From Microbacterium pullorum (GTDB taxonomy: Bacteria; Actinomycetota; Actinomycetes; Actinomycetales; Microbacteriaceae), in contig NZ_JACSQP010000011.1 in assembly GCF_014836535.1 (NCBI RefSeq), forward strand, positions 1 through 64,000: a stretch of 64,000 nt of DNA, read 5' to 3'. The notes under the pieces are model-generated. The model was not told where the DNA came from. It did no database searches and was given only the letters and a program-made list of their open reading frames with translations. Position 1 is the first letter of the stretch. Every line of letters starts with the position of its first letter. Of this stretch, positions 36,335-46,956 are shown in pieces. The position numbers and the translations under genes were made by a program.

Positions 36335-38710
36335 CTATCCCGGGCCGCCGACACCGCCGCCCGGCGGAGCGCGCTCGCGCCACACCGCGATGCTCCCTTG
36401 CTGCACGGCGACCACGATGACGCCGTCGCGGTCGGTGCGGGCGGTCGAGGCGCCGACGGATGCCAGCACGCGCAGGATCTCGGCACGCGGATGCCCGTAG
36501 TCGTTGTCCACACCGACCGTCACCAGGGCGACGACCGGCTGCAGCGCTCGGTACAGTTCGTCTGCCTGGTCGGCACTGCCATGATGGGCGACCTTGACCA
36601 GCTGATAGCTCGAGCGCAGCTCCCCCGACGCCAGCAGGGCGCGCTGCGGTGCAGCCGACAGGTCGCCGAGGAACAGGCTCGAGGGCATGCCGCCCCCGAC
36701 CATCTCGATCACGACCGATGCGTCGTTGCCGGGAAGGAACGCCGAGCGCGCGGTCGGCCAGAGCACCCGCCACTGGGCATCCCCCAGCTCGCCTCGGAGA
36801 CCCACGGTGGCATCGACCAGCTGCGCACCGCCGTCGGCGAAGCGCCGCAGGGCCACCTGCGCCGCGGCATCCGGGGCCGGTCCGTGCAGGACGACATCCG
36901 CACGACCGGCCACCGCCGCGAGCCCGCCGACGTGGTCCGCGTCGAAGTGGGTCAGCACGAGCAGATCGATCCGGTCGACCCCGAACCGGCGCAGGCAGTC
37001 CACCAACGGTTCCGGGTCAGGTCCCGTGTCGATCAGCGCGATGGCACGGGCCGAGCGCACGAGCACGGCATCGCCCTGACCGACGTCGCACGCCGCGACG
37101 GACCACGCCGTCGGCACGGTCGCGGGCGCCAGCACGCTGGACAGTGCGACGCCGCCCGCCCCGACCCCCAAGAGTACGGCCAGGCCTGCCGCCGCCAGCG
37201 CGCGGGTCGCTCGCACCGCGGGGGCGCTGCCGCGTGCGATGAGGACGACGCTGATCGCCGCGCTGACACCGGCCAACGCGGCGACGCCCCACCCGCTGTC
37301 GAGCCAGGGCATGCTCGCCCCGGGCAGACTCGCGACCGTGTGCGCTGTGCCCGCGATCCACGTCGCGGGGAGCCAGGCCACCGCCGCGAGGCCCGCTTGC
37401 AGCACCGGGATGGGAGCGGCGAGACACGCGGCGAGGCCGACGATGGTCGCGATCGGGGCAGCGGGTGCCGCGAGCAGGTTCGCGGCCACGCCGTAGAGCG
37501 GCACCGACGGCTCCACGATGATCAGCAGCGGACCGCAGGCGAGCTGCGCCGCCAGGGGCACCGCGAGGGCGAGCGCGAGGGGGCGCGGCATGAAGCGTGC
37601 GATCCCTTCGGCCAGCGGACCGCCGAGCAGCAGGAGGGATGCCGTGGCGGCGACCGAGAGCGCGAAGCCGATCTCCCCCGCGAGCCATGGATCGCCCACG
37701 AGCAGCACGACCACCGCGAGACACAGCAACGACAACCCCGCTCCGATGCGGCCGAGCAGCACCCCGAGCATCGCGACGGCCGCCATGACCGCCGCCCTCG
37801 CGACGCTCGGTTCCGGTGTCACCAGCAGCACGAAACCGCCGAGGGCCGCGAGCGCGATGATGACACGGATGCTGCGTGGCGCACCGCAGGCCGCAGCGGC
37901 CGCGAACGCGATGCCGACCACGAGCGCGCAGTTGGCGCCGGACACGGCGGTCAGGTGTGACAGCGACGATGCCTTCATCGCGGCATCGAGCTCGGTCGAC
38001 ACCGACGCCGTGTCACCCACCGCCAGACCTGGGACGAGTCCGGAACCGGGCGGTGGCAGATCGTGTGCGGTCGCGACGAATCGTTCGCGCAGGTGAGCTG
38101 CCGTCGCCAGCACCCCGGTCGGCGGCGTCACCACGTTCAGGCCGGTGGTCGCCTGCACGACGAGCACCGACCGCTCCCCCGGGTCGGCACGGAACGCGGT
38201 GCCGAACACCTCCACCCGCGCGCCCGGCGCGAGGTCTTCGAGGCCGCGGACATCGCCGGGCGAGACCCGTATGGTCACCGGCAGTGTCACGGCGTGGGCG
38301 TCGGTGCCGACGCTCACGCGGTCGGCTATCGCGTCGAAGCCCAACCCGCGCGCGGATGGTTCGACCTTGCCGGTCACCGTCGCCATCACGCTCAGCGCGC
38401 GGCCGCCCGTCACCGACAGGTGATCGATCGTGCGGCCGGGCTGGGCGAGCGCGAGGTGCGAGAGCACAGCGGCCGCCCCCGCGCAGGTGAGCGCAGCCAC
38501 CGCGGCCGTGGTGCGCAGCGCGTGGCGTCGGGATGTCGCCGCCAGGGCGAGCGCACCGAGACAGACCGACCAGGCGACGAGCGCCACCGACGCGGCATCC
38601 GGAGCGGCGCGCGCATCGGCGAGCAGGGCACCGACCAGCGCCGCCGCCCACGCCCCCGCCGCGACCGGCACCAGACGCAGGTCGCGCCGCCGCGCCCGCC
38701 GCGCGTTCAC
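36335..38710 (-). CDS. comEC: ComEC/Rec2 DNA uptake channel protein
   Basis: 791 residues: N-terminal membrane helices with a DUF4131 domain (about 1-200), the competence channel domain with SHLTAVSGANCALVVGIAFA (about 210-500), and a C-terminal metallo-beta-lactamase-like domain containing LVLTHFDADHVGGLAAV and VKVAHHGSADQ. It carries single-stranded DNA across the membrane during transformation. The GTG start overlaps the comEA stop (GTGA at 38707-38710). Full length, no frame breaks. Confidence 0.93.
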   Translation of the reverse strand: MNARRARRRDLRLVPVAAGAWAAALVGALLADARAAPDAASVALVAWSVCLGALALAATSRRHALRTTAAVAALTCAGAAAVLSHLALAQPGRTIDHLSVTGGRALSVMATVTGKVEPSARGLGFDAIADRVSVGTDAHAVTLPVTIRVSPGDVRGLEDLAPGARVEVFGTAFRADPGERSVLVVQATTGLNVVTPPTGVLATAAHLRERFVATAHDLPPPGSGLVPGLAVGDTASVSTELDAAMKASSLSHLTAVSGANCALVVGIAFAAAAACGAPRSIRVIIALAALGGFVLLVTPEPSVARAAVMAAVAMLGVLLGRIGAGLSLLCLAVVVLLVGDPWLAGEIGFALSVAATASLLLLGGPLAEGIARFMPRPLALALAVPLAAQLACGPLLIIVEPSVPLYGVAANLLAAPAAPIATIVGLAACLAAPIPVLQAGLAAVAWLPATWIAGTAHTVASLPGASMPWLDSGWGVAALAGVSAAISVVLIARGSAPAVRATRALAAAGLAVLLGVGAGGVALSSVLAPATVPTAWSVAACDVGQGDAVLVRSARAIALIDTGPDPEPLVDCLRRFGVDRIDLLVLTHFDADHVGGLAAVAGRADVVLHGPAPDAAAQVALRRFADGGAQLVDATVGLRGELGDAQWRVLWPTARSAFLPGNDASVVIEMVGGGMPSSLFLGDLSAAPQRALLASGELRSSYQLVKVAHHGSADQADELYRALQPVVALVTVGVDNDYGHPRAEILRVLASVGASTARTDRDGVIVVAVQQGSIAVWRERAPPGGGVGGPG

Positions 38711-39324
38711 ACCGTGACCAGTTCCCGGAGCGCCGCGAGCATCTTGTCGCCGATGCCCGGCACAGCCAGCAGATCGTCCACGCTCGTGAACCGGCCGTTC
38801 TCATCGCGCCAGTCGATGATGCGCTGCGCCATGGCCGGCCCGATGCGCGGCAGGGTGTCGAGGGTCGCGATGTCCGCGGAGTTGAGGTTGACCTTGCCGC
38901 CGGGTGCGGTGCCGGGGCCTCCCGCGCCCGGGGCGAGCTCGGGTGGCGGTGCCTCGCCGATGACGGGCACATGCAACTGTTCACCGTCACTGATGACGCG
39001 CGCGAGATTGACCGCCGCCTCATCGGCGGCGTCCCCGAACCCGCCCGCGGCCGAGACCGCGTCCACGACGCGGGCGCCTTCGTCGAGACGGTACAGCCCC
39101 GGAGTCGTCACGGCACCCGAGACATGCACGTAGACGGGGGCAGCGGCGGGGGATGCGGCAAGAGCGGCATCCGTCTCGCTGATCGTGATCGTCTCGACCG
39201 GGGCGGTCGTCGTGCGCAGGATGCCGACGGCGACGGTGACCGCCAGTGCGGCGATCACGACGACCGTCACCGCGCCGACGCCGAGGCGCCGACGGGCGCG
39301 CGGTGCAGGATGCTCGCCGGTCAC
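38707..39324 (-). CDS. comEA: ComEA DNA-binding protein
   Basis: 205 residues: one N-terminal membrane helix (VTVVVIAALAVTVAVGIL), an SLBB domain (VYVHVSGAVTTPGLYRLDEG, about 65-120), a glycine/proline linker, and a helix-hairpin-helix pair (VNLNSADIATLDTLPRIGPA and DDLLAVPGIGDKMLAALREL) at the C-terminus. It binds incoming double-stranded DNA. GTG 39324 has TAGCGT six bases upstream, a leaderless start of the comEA-comEC operon. Confidence 0.93.
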   Translation of the reverse strand: MTGEHPAPRARRRLGVGAVTVVVIAALAVTVAVGILRTTTAPVETITISETDAALAASPAAAPVYVHVSGAVTTPGLYRLDEGARVVDAVSAAGGFGDAADEAAVNLARVISDGEQLHVPVIGEAPPPELAPGAGGPGTAPGGKVNLNSADIATLDTLPRIGPAMAQRIIDWRDENGRFTSVDDLLAVPGIGDKMLAALRELVTV

Positions 39325-39456
39325 GCGGCCACGCTAGGCCGGGCGGGGCGGGCTCAGGATGCCGGTTGGCGGCATCCGTGGAGAGTTCGTGAGAACAGAG
39401 CCCGGTGGAGACGACGGCGGGCTGCCCTGCCGGGGCGCACCGCCGTGAGTCCGCGT

Positions 39457-39540
39457 CGCCGCTTCTTCGGAGATGTCCGCTTCTTCGGATCGAAACCGCC
39501 TGGCGGCTCCGAACTCGTGCAGATCTCCGAAGAAGCGGCG
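39457..39540. repeat. Long palindromic element between leuS and comEA
   Basis: CGCCGCTTCTTCGGAGAT (39457-39474) is exactly complementary to ATCTCCGAAGAAGCGGCG (39523-39540), an 18-bp perfect inverted repeat around a 48-base loop. The loop repeats CTTCTTCGGA and holds a small CCGCC/GGCGG hairpin. It lies in the 300-base gap after leuS (39621) and before the comEA promoter (39331); no gene is seen there. It may end leuS transcription, but its size and composition suggest a dispersed repeat. Confidence 0.75.
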
Positions 39541-39620
39541 AAGGGAAGCCGCGACGCACCCCTCAGGACGACGACGGGGCCGCGGCACACCAGCCGCGAC
39601 CCCGCCTCGCACCGGCCGGA

Positions 39621-42206
39621 TCAGGCCGTGGTGAAGCTCACGACCTTCGGCGCCCGCACCACGGCACGCGCGATCTCGCGACCGGCCAGCGAACGCAGCA
39701 CGCGCTCGTCGCTGCGGGCCATCGCCTCGAGCTCGGCGGCATCGATGCGCGCCGAGACCTCGAGGGTCGCGCGCACCTTGCCATCGATCTGCACGATGGC
39801 CTTGACGGTGTCCTCCACGAGCAGCGTCGGGTCGGCCTGACGCCACGGTACGAGACCGACGAACGGCTCGTACCCGAGGATCGACCACATCTCCTCCGCG
39901 GTGTGCGGGGCGAACAGGTCGAGCACCATCGCGGTCACTTCGGCGGCTTCGCGCACCGCCGGGTCGGCCGCCCCGGCACCGGAATCGATCGTCTTGCGGG
40001 TGACGTTGACGAGTTCCATCAGACGGGCGACGACGACGTTGAATTTCGTCTGCTCGACCAGGGCCGGCGCATCCGCGAGCAGGCGGTGGGTCACGCGGCG
40101 GAGCGCGATGTCACCGTCCGCCCAGACGACGTCGGGCTTGCTGCTGACGTCGCCGGCGATGCGCAGTGCGCGGGCCAGGAACTTCGCGGCGCCCACGGTG
40201 GAAACGTCGGCCCAGTCCTTGTCGTCCTCGACGGGGCCGGCGAACGCCAGGCCCACCCGCAGCGCGTCGGCGCCGTGGGCGTCGAGCTCCTGCTGGAACA
40301 GCACCAGGTTGCCCTTGCTCTTGGACATCTTGGCGCCGTTGAGGATCACCATGCCCTGGTTGATCAGGCTCGAGAACGGCTCGGTGAACTCGACGTGGCC
40401 CATGTCGTAGAGGGCCTTCGTGATGAATCGCGCGTACAGCAGGTGCAGGATGGCGTGCTCGACACCCCCGATGTAGAAGTCCACCGGTCCCCAGCGGTCG
40501 GCCTCGCGCTGCGAGAACGGCTGCGTCTGGTCGCCCGGCGAGAGGAAGCGCAGGAAGTACCACGAGCTGTCGACGAACGTGTCCATCGTGTCCGGGTCGC
40601 GACGCGCCGGCTCACCCGTCTCGGGGTCCACCGTCGTGACCCACTCGGTCGCGGCACCCAGCGGCGACGATCCCTTCGGTGTGAGGTCGAGGCCCTTCAC
40701 CGAGGGCAGCTCCACGGGGAGCTGGTCTGCCGGGACCGGAACGATGCGACCGTCGTCTGTGTGCACCATCGGGATGGGCGTGCCCCAGAACCGCTGGCGC
40801 GAGATGAGCCAGTCGCGCAGGCGATAGGTCTTCGCGGCGCGCCCGGTGCCGGCGGCTTCGAGCAGCTCGATCGCGCGGGCGATGGCATTGCGCTTGTTCA
40901 TACCGTCGAGAACGCCGGAGTTGATGAGGCGCCCCTCGCCGGTCAGCGCGATGCCGGTGACGGCGGGGTCGAGCTCGTCGGCGACGTCCAGGCCGCCTTC
41001 GGGGTCGATCGGCTCGCCGGCGGCATCCAGTTCGATCACGGGGATCGCGCCGGTCACGGGCGCGGTCGTGTCGACGACGACGCGCACCGGCAGGTCGAAG
41101 GCGCGGGCGAAGTCGAGGTCGCGCTGGTCGTGCGCGGGCACGGCCATGACGGCGCCGTGGCCGTAGTCGGCGAGCACATAGTCGGCGGCCCAGATCGGCA
41201 GCCGTTCACCGTTGATCGGGTTGATCGCGTAGCGCTCGAGGAAGACACCGGTCTTGGGCCGGTCAGTCGCCTGCCGGTCGATATCGGTGACCTTCTGCAC
41301 CTTCTCCAGGTAGTCCTGGAACCGCATGCGCACCTCGGGCGTGGAGCCCGCGGCGAGCTCGGCGGCGAGGTCGGAGTCGGGGGCGACCACGAAGAACGTG
41401 GCACCGTGCAGCGTGTCGGGGCGGGTCGAGAAGACCGTCACCTTGTCGGCCCGGCCCTCGATCTCGAAGTCGATATCGGCGCCGACCGAGCGACCGATCC
41501 AGTTGCGCTGCATCTGCAGCACCTTGTGCGGCCAGAAGCCCTCGAGCTGGTTGAGGTCGTCCAGCAGCCGGTCGGCATACTCGGTGATGCGGAAGTACCA
41601 CTGCGTGAGCTTCTTCTTCACGACCTCGGTGCCGCAGCGCTCACAGCGTCCGTCGACGACCTGCTCGTTGGCGAGCACCGTCTGGTCGTGGGGGCACCAG
41701 TTGACCGGGCTCTCCTTGCGGTAGGCCAGGCCTCGCTCGAACAGCTGCTGGAACAGCCACTGGTTCCACTGGTAGTAGTCGGGGTCGCTCGTGTGCAGCA
41801 CCCGGCTCCAGTCGAACGAGACGCCGTACTGCCTCAGGCTCGCTTTCTGCTGGTCGATGTTGGCGTAGGTCCACTCGCGCGGGTCGGCGCCGCGCTTGAT
41901 GGCGGCGTTCTCGGCGGGCAGGCCGAACGAGTCCCACCCGATCGGGTTGAGCACGTTGTAGCCGCGGTGGCGCCAGAAGCGCGCGACGATGTCGGAGTAG
42001 AGGTAGTTCTCGGCGTGACCCATGTGCAGGTCGCCGGAGGGATACGGGAACATTGCCAGCACGTACTTGCGCGGGCGGGTGTCGTCGTCACCGCCGGCGC
42101 GGAACGGGTCGGTCTGCTCCCAGAGTCGCTGCCACTTCTCCTGAATCGCGTGCACGTCGAATGCGGCGCTGTCGCCGGTGGAGTCTGGGGAAGGCGTGTG
42201 GGACAC
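39621..42206 (-). CDS. leuS: Leucine-tRNA ligase
   Basis: 861 residues. Class I signatures: HIGH motif in [15 protein letters not shown] and KMSKS in [11 protein letters not shown]. The editing domain ([25 protein letters not shown]) and the zinc knuckle CERCGTEVV are present, as is the C-terminal anticodon domain. It charges tRNA-Leu. GTG 42206 is chosen as the first residue of the conserved region; no leader RNA or T-box is seen in the short upstream gap. Confidence 0.97.
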   Translation of the reverse strand: MSHTPSPDSTGDSAAFDVHAIQEKWQRLWEQTDPFRAGGDDDTRPRKYVLAMFPYPSGDLHMGHAENYLYSDIVARFWRHRGYNVLNPIGWDSFGLPAENAAIKRGADPREWTYANIDQQKASLRQYGVSFDWSRVLHTSDPDYYQWNQWLFQQLFERGLAYRKESPVNWCPHDQTVLANEQVVDGRCERCGTEVVKKKLTQWYFRITEYADRLLDDLNQLEGFWPHKVLQMQRNWIGRSVGADIDFEIEGRADKVTVFSTRPDTLHGATFFVVAPDSDLAAELAAGSTPEVRMRFQDYLEKVQKVTDIDRQATDRPKTGVFLERYAINPINGERLPIWAADYVLADYGHGAVMAVPAHDQRDLDFARAFDLPVRVVVDTTAPVTGAIPVIELDAAGEPIDPEGGLDVADELDPAVTGIALTGEGRLINSGVLDGMNKRNAIARAIELLEAAGTGRAAKTYRLRDWLISRQRFWGTPIPMVHTDDGRIVPVPADQLPVELPSVKGLDLTPKGSSPLGAATEWVTTVDPETGEPARRDPDTMDTFVDSSWYFLRFLSPGDQTQPFSQREADRWGPVDFYIGGVEHAILHLLYARFITKALYDMGHVEFTEPFSSLINQGMVILNGAKMSKSKGNLVLFQQELDAHGADALRVGLAFAGPVEDDKDWADVSTVGAAKFLARALRIAGDVSSKPDVVWADGDIALRRVTHRLLADAPALVEQTKFNVVVARLMELVNVTRKTIDSGAGAADPAVREAAEVTAMVLDLFAPHTAEEMWSILGYEPFVGLVPWRQADPTLLVEDTVKAIVQIDGKVRATLEVSARIDAAELEAMARSDERVLRSLAGREIARAVVRAPKVVSFTTA

Positions 42207-42276
42207 GGGATATTGCCAATCGTGGGGTACTCGGGTCGCGTGAAACGCGTCGTTCCACATTACCGGACCGGCTGTG

Positions 42277-43584
42277 TCACCAGCCGGAGGGCAGGTGTGC
42301 GCCGAGCGCGGCGAGCGGCGCACGCGCTTTCACGGCGACCTCTGCGACCTCCGCTTCGGGGTCGGACCCCCACGTGATGCCGCCGCCGGCGCCGACGTAC
42401 GCGCCGCCCGGGTGTACCACGATCGAGCGGATCACCATCGCGAGATCCAGCGCACCGTCTGCCCCCACCCACCCGAAGCAGCCGGCGAACACCCCCCGCG
42501 GCGCGGCCTCGAGCTCGTGCAGGATGGTCATGGCCGACAGCTTCGGGGCCCCGGTCATGCTGCCGGCGGGAAAAGTCGCCGCGAGCAGCTCCGCGACCGT
42601 GACGTGCGGCAGCAGTCGCCCGCCCACGGTGCTGACCAGCTGATGCACCGCCGGGTAGGACTCGACCGCGAGCAGAGCGTCGACGGCGACGGATGCCGGT
42701 GCGCACACGCGTGACAGATCGTTGCGCATGAGGTCGACGATCATGACGTTCTCGGCGCGTTCCTTCGTGCTGGCCGCAAGCTCCGCCGCCGATGCGGCAT
42801 CCGTGGCGGCATCCGTCCCTCGCGGACGGGTGCCCTTGATCGGTCGCGTGCGCACGACGCCACCGGCTGCCTCGAGGAAGCGCTCGGGGCTGGCCGAGAC
42901 GAGTGCGACGTCATCGCTGCGGATGAGCCCGCCGTGGTGCGCGGGCGACGAGGCCCGCAGGCGCAGGTGCGCGGCAACGGGGTCGATCGGCTCCGCCCCG
43001 GCGACCTCGAACCGCGTGGTGAGGCACAGCTGATAGGCGTCGCCCTCGCGGATGGCGGCGCGACACTGCTCAATGCGGCGCGCGTACACGCGCGCGCTCA
43101 CGCGGGCGCGCGCGATGTGGCGCGCCGCCGGCGAGACCGTCGGGCGCTCGGCACAGGCCCACACTGTCGCCTGCGCCGCGAACGCCTCGACATCGTCCGC
43201 GGGCGCGACGGCCCACATCCGGCGCTCCGCATGGTCGAACGCGACGAAGTGCGTGGCGCGCAGCCACAGCTGGTCGGGGGCGGCCGTGTCGTCACGGTGC
43301 GGGGCCCCGGCGCGGGCGGCGGCGTCGTCGTAGCCGATCCACCCGACCCATCCCCCGTGGAACGGGCCCCACGATGACGCCGCAGCACGGGGTGTTCCCA
43401 GTCCGACCGAGTGGACGACGGCGTGGTCGGGTTCGGGCTCGCCGATGCCGATCCAGCTCCAGCCGGTCACCGCTTCGGGGCCCGCATCCAGCCAGAAGGC
43501 GTGCGGTTCGCGCGCGGGGCCCCCGGCGAACACCGCAGCCGGATCGGCCCACGCGACAGGCAGGGCGGACAGGGTGGGGAGCAC
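42277..43584 (-). CDS. pabB: Aminodeoxychorismate synthase component I
   Basis: 435 residues of the chorismate-using family. The motif [14 protein letters not shown] contains the PIKGT lysine that marks PabB (TrpE has PIAGT). Other blocks are [34 protein letters not shown] and [12 protein letters not shown]. It makes 4-amino-4-deoxychorismate for folate, with a glutaminase encoded elsewhere. GTG 43584 with TAGCCT six bases upstream is a leaderless start divergent from the DedA gene. Confidence 0.9.
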   Translation of the reverse strand: MLPTLSALPVAWADPAAVFAGGPAREPHAFWLDAGPEAVTGWSWIGIGEPEPDHAVVHSVGLGTPRAAASSWGPFHGGWVGWIGYDDAAARAGAPHRDDTAAPDQLWLRATHFVAFDHAERRMWAVAPADDVEAFAAQATVWACAERPTVSPAARHIARARVSARVYARRIEQCRAAIREGDAYQLCLTTRFEVAGAEPIDPVAAHLRLRASSPAHHGGLIRSDDVALVSASPERFLEAAGGVVRTRPIKGTRPRGTDAATDAASAAELAASTKERAENVMIVDLMRNDLSRVCAPASVAVDALLAVESYPAVHQLVSTVGGRLLPHVTVAELLAATFPAGSMTGAPKLSAMTILHELEAAPRGVFAGCFGWVGADGALDLAMVIRSIVVHPGGAYVGAGGGITWGSDPEAEVAEVAVKARAPLAALGAHLPSGW

Positions 43585-43626
43585 CTTCTCAGGCTAGAGG
43601 TCGGCTGCGGCGCCTAGGCTCTCACC

Positions 43627-44310
43627 GTGAATGAGTTCCTCACGTGGCTGCTCGACGCGGTGCAGAGCGTCGACCCGGTGTTGCGCACCGTGCTGGCAGG
43701 GCTCGCCATCATGCTCGAGACCAGTGTGCTCGTGGGACTCGTCGTGCCCGGCGACACCATCGTCATCGTCGCCGGCACCGCCGTCGCGTCGCCCCTGGAA
43801 GGTGTGCTGCTGGTGATCGCCGTGATCATCGGCGCGCTCGTCGGCGAGAGCATCGGGTTCTGGCTCGGCCGCGTGCTGGGGCCGCGCATCCGCTTCTCCC
43901 GGCTCGGTGCGAGGATCGGTGAGCACAACTGGGCGAAAGCGGAGATGTACCTGCGGCGGCGCGGGGGGCCGGCCATCTTCTTGTCACGGTTCCTGCCGGT
44001 GCTGCACTCACTCGTGCCCCTCACCGTCGGGATGAGCGGCTACGCGTACCGCCGCTTCATCGCCTGGACGCTCCCCGCCTGCGCGCTGTGGTCGGTGGCC
44101 TACGTGGGAGTCGCCGCCGCCGCCGCCGGCACCTACCGTGAGCTGTCGGACCGCATCCACTTCGCCGGATACATCTTCGTGGGCGTCATCGTCGGGTTCC
44201 TCCTGCTGGCTTACCTCGCCAAGCGCCTGATCGCCCGACGTGAGCGTCGGCACCTCGAGTCGCAGAAAGCACCATCGTCACCACATGCCGATGAGGGCAT
44301 GGGAGACTGA
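43627..44310 (+). CDS. DedA family membrane protein
   Basis: 227 residues with about five hydrophobic segments. The family signature includes GLVVPGDTIVIVAGTAVAS, GALVGESIGFWLGRVLG, FFLSRFLPVLHSLVPLTVGMSG and a C-terminal helix. DedA proteins are thought to flip undecaprenyl phosphate or phospholipids. GTG 43627 has TAGGCT six bases upstream. The next gene follows after five bases, so they form an operon. Confidence 0.92.
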   Translation: MNEFLTWLLDAVQSVDPVLRTVLAGLAIMLETSVLVGLVVPGDTIVIVAGTAVASPLEGVLLVIAVIIGALVGESIGFWLGRVLGPRIRFSRLGARIGEHNWAKAEMYLRRRGGPAIFLSRFLPVLHSLVPLTVGMSGYAYRRFIAWTLPACALWSVAYVGVAAAAAGTYRELSDRIHFAGYIFVGVIVGFLLLAYLAKRLIARRERRHLESQKAPSSPHADEGMGD

Positions 44311-44315
44311 ACGGG

Positions 44316-45365
44316 ATGCCCGGCACAGACCCCGCTCCCCCCCGTCCGAAGATCCTCTGGATCGCGCGCCTGGAATACAGCTTCCACTCGTGGCGCGAGC
44401 GTCGCGCGCGGCGGCGCGGCCAGCTCCCCACGGTGGCGGCATTCCCCGGCTACGGCGGCCCGGATTGGGTGCGCGTGCTCGGGCGCGTCCTCATGGTGCC
44501 GTTGGTGCGCACCGATTCGCGCGGCGAATACGCCAGCGTGCGCGGCTGGCGCAGCTTCGCGGCGGTGCCGGTGGGCTTCGCACAGGTCACGATCGAGATC
44601 GACGGCGTCGCGCACGAGGTCGTCGCCGATCGGGGCGGCGTCATCGATGCCACGCTGCCGGGAAGTCTCGCTCCCGGGTGGCAGCCCATCACGATGTCCG
44701 TGGAGGGGGGTGAACCGGTGGAGACCCGCGTGTTCATCGTCGCGCCCGAGGTGCGCTTCGGCATCGTCTCCGACATCGACGACACCGTCATGGTCACGGC
44801 TCTCCCCCGGCCCCTGGTCGCCGCGTGGAACTCGTTCGTGCTCGACGAGCACGCGCGCCAGCCGGTGCCCGGCATGGCCGTGCTGCTGGAGCGCATCGCA
44901 CGCGACAACCCGGGTTCTCCCGTGATCTACCTCTCGACCGGCGCGTGGAACGTCGCTCCCACCCTTGTGCGGTTCCTCCGGCGGCACGTGTTCCCGCCCG
45001 GGGCCATGCTGCTCACCGACTGGGGTCCGACGCACGATCGTTGGTTCCGCAGCGGCCGGCTGCACAAGGCCGAGAATCTGACTCGGCTCGCCCGGGAGTT
45101 CCCCCACATCAAGTGGCTGCTGATCGGTGATGACGGCCAGCACGACGACTCCCTGTACACCGCCTTCGCGGCGCAGCACCCCGACCGCGTCGCCGCCGTC
45201 GCGATCAGGCGGCTCTCCGCCACCGAGGCCGTGCTCGCCGGTGGCCGCACCGTGGTCGACGACCACTCCGCGGCGGGCGTGCCGTGGGTGACCGACTCCG
45301 ACGGTGCGGGCCTGCTCGACCGGCTCGCCGACGTCGGAGTGGTCAAGCTCGACCCGCCCGCCTGA
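44316..45365 (+). CDS. App1-like phosphatase (DUF2183)
   Basis: 349 residues. The catalytic HAD motif appears as GIVSDIDDTVMVT (DxDxT), followed by VIYLSTGAWNVAPTL and the second Asp motif LLIGDDGQHD, as in the phosphatidate phosphatase App1 family. The N-terminal half has a beta-rich domain (VTIEIDGVAHEVVADRGG). It may dephosphorylate phosphatidic acid or a related lipid, which would fit its position behind the lipid-flipping DedA protein. No signal peptide. It converges on the phosphodiesterase gene at four bases. Confidence 0.88.
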   Translation: MPGTDPAPPRPKILWIARLEYSFHSWRERRARRRGQLPTVAAFPGYGGPDWVRVLGRVLMVPLVRTDSRGEYASVRGWRSFAAVPVGFAQVTIEIDGVAHEVVADRGGVIDATLPGSLAPGWQPITMSVEGGEPVETRVFIVAPEVRFGIVSDIDDTVMVTALPRPLVAAWNSFVLDEHARQPVPGMAVLLERIARDNPGSPVIYLSTGAWNVAPTLVRFLRRHVFPPGAMLLTDWGPTHDRWFRSGRLHKAENLTRLAREFPHIKWLLIGDDGQHDDSLYTAFAAQHPDRVAAVAIRRLSATEAVLAGGRTVVDDHSAAGVPWVTDSDGAGLLDRLADVGVVKLDPPA

Positions 45366-45369
45366 GCAG

Positions 45370-46668
45370 TCAGTCGCCTGCGCCGCGCAAGCGGATCGCC
45401 TCGGTGAGCACCCGACCGTCGGCGCCCGCCGGTCCTTCGTAGCCCAGCAGCGCCGCGATGGTCGGCGCGACATCGATGTGGCGCGGCGCCTCGGGCGCGG
45501 CGTTGGGGCGCACGCCGGAGCCGGCGAGCACCAGGGGCACCTCGAGCTCGCGGCTCGTGCCGTGCACCCCGGCCGCGTCACCGGGAGTGGCGCCGAGCGA
45601 CCAGCCCGCGACGGGTTCGATGACCAGTTCCCCGTACTTCGGGGACATGTGAAGCTCTGCCTGCTCCGACTTGTCGTACACCGCCGCGATGTTCGGCAAC
45701 GCGCTGATGGCCGCGTCGATGCGGGCCGCCGCCGTCGGGTCGGCTGCGGCGTCGCCGATCAGATGCAGCGATCCGACTCCGCCCACGACGATTACGACGT
45801 CGGTGTCGGGGCGTGGTGCGCGTCCTGCCGTCAGCATCTCCGCCCGGAACCCCGCGGCGGCGACAGCATCGAGCAGCTCCGGCTGCATGCCCTGGGTGAA
45901 AGTGCCCATCCCATGATCGCCGGTGATCACGAATGCCGTGCGGCCGTAGATGCCCGCTTCCTTGACCGCCGCCACGATGCGACCGATCTGTGCGTCGACC
46001 TCGGCGAGAGCGGCGGGCATGCCCGCGGCATCCGCACCGTCGGCGTGGCCGAGCACATCCAACGTGTCGCAGTACACGGCGATGAGATCGGGGATGCCGT
46101 TGGTGGTGATCATCTGCCCACCGCTGTCGACCGGCTCGCCGCGCAGCACCGCGATCGCATCGTCGGCCCGGCGCTCGCACGTGCCGCCGGGCTGTGTGTA
46201 GAGCCCATCCGGGTCGCCGTAGGTGACGCCGTAGTTCTGCAGGATGAACCACTGCGACGACATGACGGTGGCACCCTGATCGCGCAGCGACTGCGCGATG
46301 GTCGGCACGGCGAGATCCCGCTGCTGACTGCGGGCGGTCCCCGTCTGCGTGTCGAACCAGTAGGCGGTGTTCTGGTGGGTGGCAGGCCAGGCGCCCGTCG
46401 CGATCGAGGACCACGACGGGTTGGTGATCGACGTCATCACACCCGAGGAAGTCGTCAGGCTGCCCCGCTTCACGAGCTGGCGGAGGTTCGGCAGGGGAGC
46501 TTCCTCGAGATAGGCCGCGTCGAAGCCGTCCAGCCCGATGAAGACCACATGTTCTGCGGGCGGCGGTGGCGAGGCGGCGGGCGCGGCGAGCGGTGCACCA
46601 CCGATGACGCCGCCGGCGGCGACGGTCGCCACAGCGACGGCGAGGAGGGAACGGAACCGGATACGCAT
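45370..46668 (-). CDS. Secreted nucleotide pyrophosphatase/phosphodiesterase-like protein
   Basis: 432 residues with a signal peptide (SLLAVAVATVAAGGVIGGAP, cleavage near residue 32). Alkaline-phosphatase superfamily metal motifs: HVVFIGLDGFDAAYL, the nucleophile Thr/Ser region SSGVMTSITNPSWSSIATG, DVLGHADGADAAG, VITGDHGMGTF and a late VHGT. It probably cleaves nucleotide or phospholipid diesters outside the cell. GGAG eight bases before ATG 46668 supports the start. It is divergent from the metallophosphoesterase at 46957. Confidence 0.88.
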   Translation of the reverse strand: MRIRFRSLLAVAVATVAAGGVIGGAPLAAPAASPPPPAEHVVFIGLDGFDAAYLEEAPLPNLRQLVKRGSLTTSSGVMTSITNPSWSSIATGAWPATHQNTAYWFDTQTGTARSQQRDLAVPTIAQSLRDQGATVMSSQWFILQNYGVTYGDPDGLYTQPGGTCERRADDAIAVLRGEPVDSGGQMITTNGIPDLIAVYCDTLDVLGHADGADAAGMPAALAEVDAQIGRIVAAVKEAGIYGRTAFVITGDHGMGTFTQGMQPELLDAVAAAGFRAEMLTAGRAPRPDTDVVIVVGGVGSLHLIGDAAADPTAAARIDAAISALPNIAAVYDKSEQAELHMSPKYGELVIEPVAGWSLGATPGDAAGVHGTSRELEVPLVLAGSGVRPNAAPEAPRHIDVAPTIAALLGYEGPAGADGRVLTEAIRLRGAGD

Positions 46669-46956
46669 CGTGAAGACTCCAGAGGTTCGACCAACACCGG
46701 GAATACCGGATGCCACGACGCTGAGGCCGCTCGGCGCGATCGGTCAACCACCCCGCTGCGGCGTGCAAGGAACCGGGATCGTCACCATGGCTCCTGACGG
46801 GAATCTGCCACCGCGTCGGTCGTCGCGATGTTGAATCCTTGCGACAACGGCGCACCCCATGCCGATCCCTCTCAAACCGGCGGGGCGCTCTGGCGGGGTC
46901 AGTCGGCTGCCGATTGGGTGCTCAGAAGGCAATCGGCGACGAAGCGGAGTGTGGCG

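Noticed and set aside
42207..42276. Possible T-box upstream of leuS
   Set aside because: The gap is only about 70 bases, too short, and no T-box core sequence is visible.
42277..43584. Anthranilate synthase TrpE
   Set aside because: The motif is PIKGT with the PabB lysine, not PIAGT, and there are no trp genes nearby.
46811..46956. An in-frame upstream start (46828) for the metallophosphoesterase
   Set aside because: The added residues have no coding look, and ATG 46957 has a good ribosome site and puts the twin-arginine motif at the expected distance.
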